From contig CALBKR010000282.1 in assembly GCA_937896105.1 (NCBI GenBank), positions 1 to 9,216 on the forward strand: a stretch of 9,216 nucleotides of DNA. The letters run 5' to 3'. A program made the position numbers and the translations under genes. Source of the stretch: an uncultured Bacteroidales bacterium (GTDB taxonomy: Bacteria > Bacteroidota > Bacteroidia > Bacteroidales > Bacteroidaceae). This document shows, piece by piece, positions 5,977-9,216 of this stretch (the stretch's first letter is position 1; every line of letters begins with the position of its first letter). Under the pieces are notes generated by a model. That model did no database searches and had not been told where the DNA came from. It saw only the letters and a list, made by a program, of their open reading frames with translations.

Positions 5977-8790
5977 ATGAAAAAGTATTTAAGATTCATT
6001 TTGTCGGCCATCGTGACCATCGCCATCTGCCTGCCCTCCGTAGCCGGCAACAAGGGCGATGAGCTGCCGCTCGACCCGACAATCAGAGTAGGCCGCCTGA
6101 AGAACGGGCTCACCTACTACATCCGTCACAATGACACCCCCGAGAACCTTGTCAATTTCTACATTGCGCAGAAGGTGGGTTCGATACAGGAAGAGGAGCA
6201 CCAGCGTGGTCTTGCCCATTTCCTCGAGCATATGTGCTTCAACGGAACAGAGCATTTCCCCGGCAAGTCTATAATCAACTACCTCGAGAGCATAGGTGTC
6301 AAGTTCGGTGCCGACCTAAATGCCTATACATCGATTGACGAGACTGTCTACAACATCAACAATGTCCCCGTGAATGTCGACGGTGCAATAGACTCCTGCC
6401 TGTGGATACTGCACGACTGGGCCGACGGCCTCACACTCGACCCTCAGGAGATAGACAACGAGCGTGGCGTCATCCACGAGGAGTGGCGCGGACGCAACTC
6501 GGCAATGATGCGTATGCAGGAGCGTATGCTTGCCGACATCTTCCCGGGTAGCCGGTATGGCAAACGCCTGCCGATAGGCATTATGGAGGTTGTCGACAAC
6601 TTCCCCTACCAGGCACTGCGCGACTACTACGAGAAGTGGTATCGCCCCGACCTGCAGGGTATCATCATCGTAGGCGATATCGATGTCGATGAGGTCGAGA
6701 AGAAGGTGAAGAAGATATTCAAAGGCATCAAGAAGGCAAAGAAGCCTGCCGAGCGTGTATATTACCCTGTTGAGGACAACGAGGAGCTGATTTTCTCGCA
6801 GCAAATGGACAAGGAGCAGCAAAACTACATCCTGCAGATAATGTACAAGCACGATGCTACGCCGCGCGAGCTCCGCAACACACGCGAATACCACTACAAC
6901 AACTATCTGCGTTCAATAGCAATCAGCCTGCTCAATGTACGTTTCAGAGAGATAATGAGCCGCGAGAACCCGCCATATATGGGCGCAGGAGTAGGGTATG
7001 GCAGCTATGGTGTGGCACAGACAAAGGATGCGTTCACCATTATGCTCTCGTGCAAAGCCGAGCAGGTAATGGAAGCAGTCCCTTATGTACTCACCGAAGT
7101 TGAGAGGGCACGCCGTTTCGGTTTCACCGAATCGGAACTGCAGCGTGCCAAGGAACAGACTCTTGCCAACAACGATGCGTGGTATGCCGAGCGTGACAAG
7201 CGCAAGAGCGGATACTACATCGACCTGTGCGTGAGACACTTCCTCGACAACAGCAGTATGATGGAACCTACATTCGAGTATGAGCTCGTCAAGGAGATTA
7301 TGGCAACCATAACACTTGACGAGGTGAATGCCGTGATACCATCTCTGTTCCGCGACGACAACCGTGTCATCGTTTCATTCGCCCCCGAGAGGGACGGCGT
7401 AACATACCCCGGTGCAGATGATATCGTTATGCTGCAGCAGAACATTGCCAATGCAAGGATTGCAGCCTACGAGGACAATCGTGTAGATGCTCCGTTGCTT
7501 GCCGAAGTGCCACTGGGTTGCAAGATTGCAAGCGAGGAGAGCGGCAAATGGGGCTCAACAGTGTGGACTTTGGAGAATGGAATAAAGGTCGTTGTTAAGC
7601 CGACCGACTTTCAGGCCGACAAAATTATGCTTGCCGGATACCAGATTGGCGGAACAAACCGTTACCCCGACAGTGACCGCATAAACATCTCGATGCTACC
7701 GTCACTTGTCCCTGCAGGCGGATATGGAGTGTTCGACGCAATGCAGCTCAACAAGAAGATGTCCGGCAGCACAGCATCGGCCAACATCGGATGCAGTCCA
7801 TTGTACGACGTGATAAACGCAGAGTGCTCCACAAAAGACCTCGAAGAGATGTTCCAGCTCATCTATCTCAAGTACACACAGCCGAGGAAGGATGAAAAGG
7901 CATTCGGCTCGCTCACATCCCGTATGCGCAACAGTCTCAAGGACAGGAATCTCAACCCCAACACGGCACTCAACGATACACTTGTCAAGGCTCTCTACAA
8001 CAATCATCCGCGCGTAATGCCACTGCTTGCATCCGATGTCGACAGCATCGACTACGACAGGGTGTTGGAGATTTACCGTGAGAGGACAAGTGATGCTACA
8101 GGTACAGTGTTTGTCATTGTCGGCAACATCGACACCAAGACTCTTGCACCGTTTGTAGAGCAGTACCTCGGTGCACTTCCTTGCAGCGGTAACAGTGAGG
8201 AGATTGTTGCATCACCCGTAAAGCCACGCACTGGTATATACAGCAACAATTTCAAGAACGTAATGGAGACACCGACCGGAACACAGGTTGTAGCATACAT
8301 AGGCAACATCGAGCCGACACAGAAGAACAAGCTCACAATGGGTTTCCTAAACCAGATTCTCAACATAGTCTACACCGAGGAGGTGCGTGAGAAGGAGGGT
8401 GGAACATACGGTGTCGGTGTGCAGGGTGCGATATCAGATGAGCCCGAATGCCGATATTCGCTGAATATCAATTTCAAGATGTCGCCAGAGCGCCGCGAAG
8501 AGCTTGTGGCAATCATCATCCGTGAGTTCAAGGAACTGGCACACGAAGGGCCAGTCGCTGAACACGTCGAGAAGGTGCGCAGCTATATGCTCAAATCGTT
8601 CGAGGAGCATCAGAAGAAGAACAGTGCCTGGATGAACTGGCTCTACAGCTACTATTTCGAGGGCAAGAATACCTACGATAGCTACGCAGAGCTTGTAAAG
8701 GGTATCACTGCCGATGATATACGCCTGCTGGCAAAATACATTATTGACCAGGGTAACTTAATCGAGGTTAGTATGACACCTGCAGAATAA
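5977..8790 (+). CDS. M16 family zinc metallopeptidase (insulinase/pitrilysin-like), exported
   Basis: This 937-residue protein joins two M16 halves in one chain, the usual length for Bacteroidetes periplasmic 'insulinase family' proteins, which degrade peptides inside a clam-shell chamber. Residues 1-23 form a signal peptide: Lys-Lys, a hydrophobic core, and SVAG before NKGDE. C18 is not in a good lipobox, so a lipoprotein is less likely. The N-terminal half holds the inverted zinc motif H81-F-L-E84-H85 and the downstream pair E162/E169 in ERGVIHEEW; the spacing of 7 suits E169 as third metal ligand. The second half (from about 525) lacks HxxEH and is the non-catalytic lobe, but keeps R804 and Y811 in REKEGGTYGV, the Arg/Tyr pair that binds substrate in this family. 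It is apparently monocistronic, with an inverted repeat before it and a strong hairpin after it. The peptide substrate is unknown. Confidence 0.96.
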   Translation: MKKYLRFILSAIVTIAICLPSVAGNKGDELPLDPTIRVGRLKNGLTYYIRHNDTPENLVNFYIAQKVGSIQEEEHQRGLAHFLEHMCFNGTEHFPGKSIINYLESIGVKFGADLNAYTSIDETVYNINNVPVNVDGAIDSCLWILHDWADGLTLDPQEIDNERGVIHEEWRGRNSAMMRMQERMLADIFPGSRYGKRLPIGIMEVVDNFPYQALRDYYEKWYRPDLQGIIIVGDIDVDEVEKKVKKIFKGIKKAKKPAERVYYPVEDNEELIFSQQMDKEQQNYILQIMYKHDATPRELRNTREYHYNNYLRSIAISLLNVRFREIMSRENPPYMGAGVGYGSYGVAQTKDAFTIMLSCKAEQVMEAVPYVLTEVERARRFGFTESELQRAKEQTLANNDAWYAERDKRKSGYYIDLCVRHFLDNSSMMEPTFEYELVKEIMATITLDEVNAVIPSLFRDDNRVIVSFAPERDGVTYPGADDIVMLQQNIANARIAAYEDNRVDAPLLAEVPLGCKIASEESGKWGSTVWTLENGIKVVVKPTDFQADKIMLAGYQIGGTNRYPDSDRINISMLPSLVPAGGYGVFDAMQLNKKMSGSTASANIGCSPLYDVINAECSTKDLEEMFQLIYLKYTQPRKDEKAFGSLTSRMRNSLKDRNLNPNTALNDTLVKALYNNHPRVMPLLASDVDSIDYDRVLEIYRERTSDATGTVFVIVGNIDTKTLAPFVEQYLGALPCSGNSEEIVASPVKPRTGIYSNNFKNVMETPTGTQVVAYIGNIEPTQKNKLTMGFLNQILNIVYTEEVREKEGGTYGVGVQGAISDEPECRYSLNINFKMSPERREELVAIIIREFKELAHEGPVAEHVEKVRSYMLKSFEEHQKKNSAWMNWLYSYYFEGKNTYDSYAELVKGITADDIRLLAKYIIDQGNLIEVSMTPAE

Positions 8791-8800
8791 CAAGGTGATT

Positions 8801-8848
8801 ATATACAAAGATATCCGGCAGTGTAAACTGCCGGATATCTTTGTATAT
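8801..8848. terminator. Bidirectional hairpin terminator
   Basis: Bases 8801-8821 and 8828-8848 form a perfect 21-bp inverted repeat with a 6-base loop (TGTAAA) and a GC core CCGGCAG/CTGCCGG. It begins 11 bases after the stop of the M16 gene and ends 4 bases before the stop of the convergent barrel gene, so it can serve both. The outer arms are A/T-rich, and no separate T run follows on either strand. Confidence 0.85.
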
Positions 8849-8851
8849 GGG

Positions 8852-9216
8852 CTAAAATGCAATACCTAACCTGAATCCGAAATTGTTCAATATATCCTGC
8901 GAATAGCTCATTATATTACACTTGTTTGTTGCAAAGCTGTAATATAGCGCCAAGTGCAAGCCAAGGCCATTTGGCCAAGGGTACCAGTTGAAGCCAATTT
9001 CGGGCGACATAAAGAAGCCCCATCTGTCCTGTCCGGTCATAAATATATAATAGTAATTGTTGAACTCGGAGTAGCAGGCACCGGCCTTGAAAGCCACATA
9101 TGGTTGGAAATCGGCCTCGATGAAGCGGTAACGCACAAGTGCTCCGAAGGGCAGTGTGAACATCTGGTGCTGCTGGTCACTGTTCATCGACAGGGTGTTG
9201 TTGATGTGGATTGTAC
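8852..9216 (-). CDS. Outer-membrane beta-barrel protein, C-terminal part (partial, N-terminus outside window)
   Basis: The reading frame is open from the right edge (TIHINNTLSMNSD) to a TAG at 8852-8854, giving about 121 visible residues. The internal ATG at 9187 is therefore unlikely to be the true start. The segment alternates polar and aromatic residues in strands such as FTLPFGALVRYRF, YVAFKAGACY, WGFFMSPEIGFNWYP and LGLHLALYYSF, and ends FGFRLGIAF. A terminal Phe is the usual BAM-complex recognition signal of outer-membrane barrels. The visible part suits a small 8-stranded OmpW/OmpA-like or porin-family barrel, but the family cannot be fixed without the N-terminal half. It converges on the M16 gene and shares its terminator. 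Confidence 0.8.
   Translation of the reverse strand, partial: TIHINNTLSMNSDQQHQMFTLPFGALVRYRFIEADFQPYVAFKAGACYSEFNNYYYIFMTGQDRWGFFMSPEIGFNWYPWPNGLGLHLALYYSFATNKCNIMSYSQDILNNFGFRLGIAF

Noticed and set aside
6316..6894. A 192-codon minus-strand open frame inside the M16 gene
   Set aside because: It overlaps the catalytic half of a clear M16 peptidase; its Val/Leu-rich, repetitive composition is typical of an antisense shadow.
8963..8980. The GGCC-ATTT-GGCC repeat in the barrel gene as a regulatory hairpin
   Set aside because: It has only four pairs before a mismatch, lies in coding sequence, and is likely chance from the Trp-Pro-Asn-Gly codons.

Overview
The window looks like ordinary chromosome from a member of the Bacteroidales (phylum Bacteroidota). 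Three things point there. The start regions lack strong Shine-Dalgarno sequences. Two of them carry Bacteroides-type promoters (TTTG, a 20-bp spacer, then TAnnTTCG close to the usual TAnnTTTG). The gene content includes a DUF4301 protein, a 937-residue two-lobed M16 peptidase with a signal peptide, and a small outer-membrane barrel ending in Phe. Genus cannot be fixed from this stretch. No mobile element, phage, CRISPR array, tRNA or rRNA is visible.

Layout. 1-1767 (minus): a long RelA/SpoT-type protein, cut by the window's left edge, with an intact synthetase domain and an eroded hydrolase domain. 1768-1903: divergent promoter region. 1904-3418 (plus): a DUF4301 protein with motifs like UDP-sugar pyrophosphorylases. 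3419-4983 (minus): a two-gene operon, transcribed as threonine-aldolase-like PLP enzyme, then a YbaK/PrdX-type aminoacyl-tRNA deacylase 8 bases downstream. 4984-5180: divergent intergenic region with the operon's promoter. 5181-5879 (plus): an unrecognised cysteine-rich protein. 5880-5976: a nested inverted repeat. 5977-8790 (plus): the exported M16 zinc peptidase. 8801-8848: a perfect hairpin serving as terminator between convergent genes. 8852-9216 (minus): the C-terminal part of an outer-membrane beta-barrel protein, cut by the right edge.

How they fit together. The genes are mostly single transcription units and do not form one system. The clearest functional pair is the threonine-aldolase-like enzyme with the tRNA-editing protein. 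The RSH protein and the deacylase both relate to amino-acid supply and translation, but they are separate units and the link is loose.

The most interesting signals are not genes. One is a 19-bp hairpin inside the deacylase gene; its two imperfect positions pair only as G-U in plus-strand RNA, so it looks like a terminator for the convergent DUF4301 gene. The other is a nested palindrome with four TATTGC half-sites around the likely promoter and start of the M16 peptidase gene. I do not see convincing evidence of a previously undescribed multi-gene system here.
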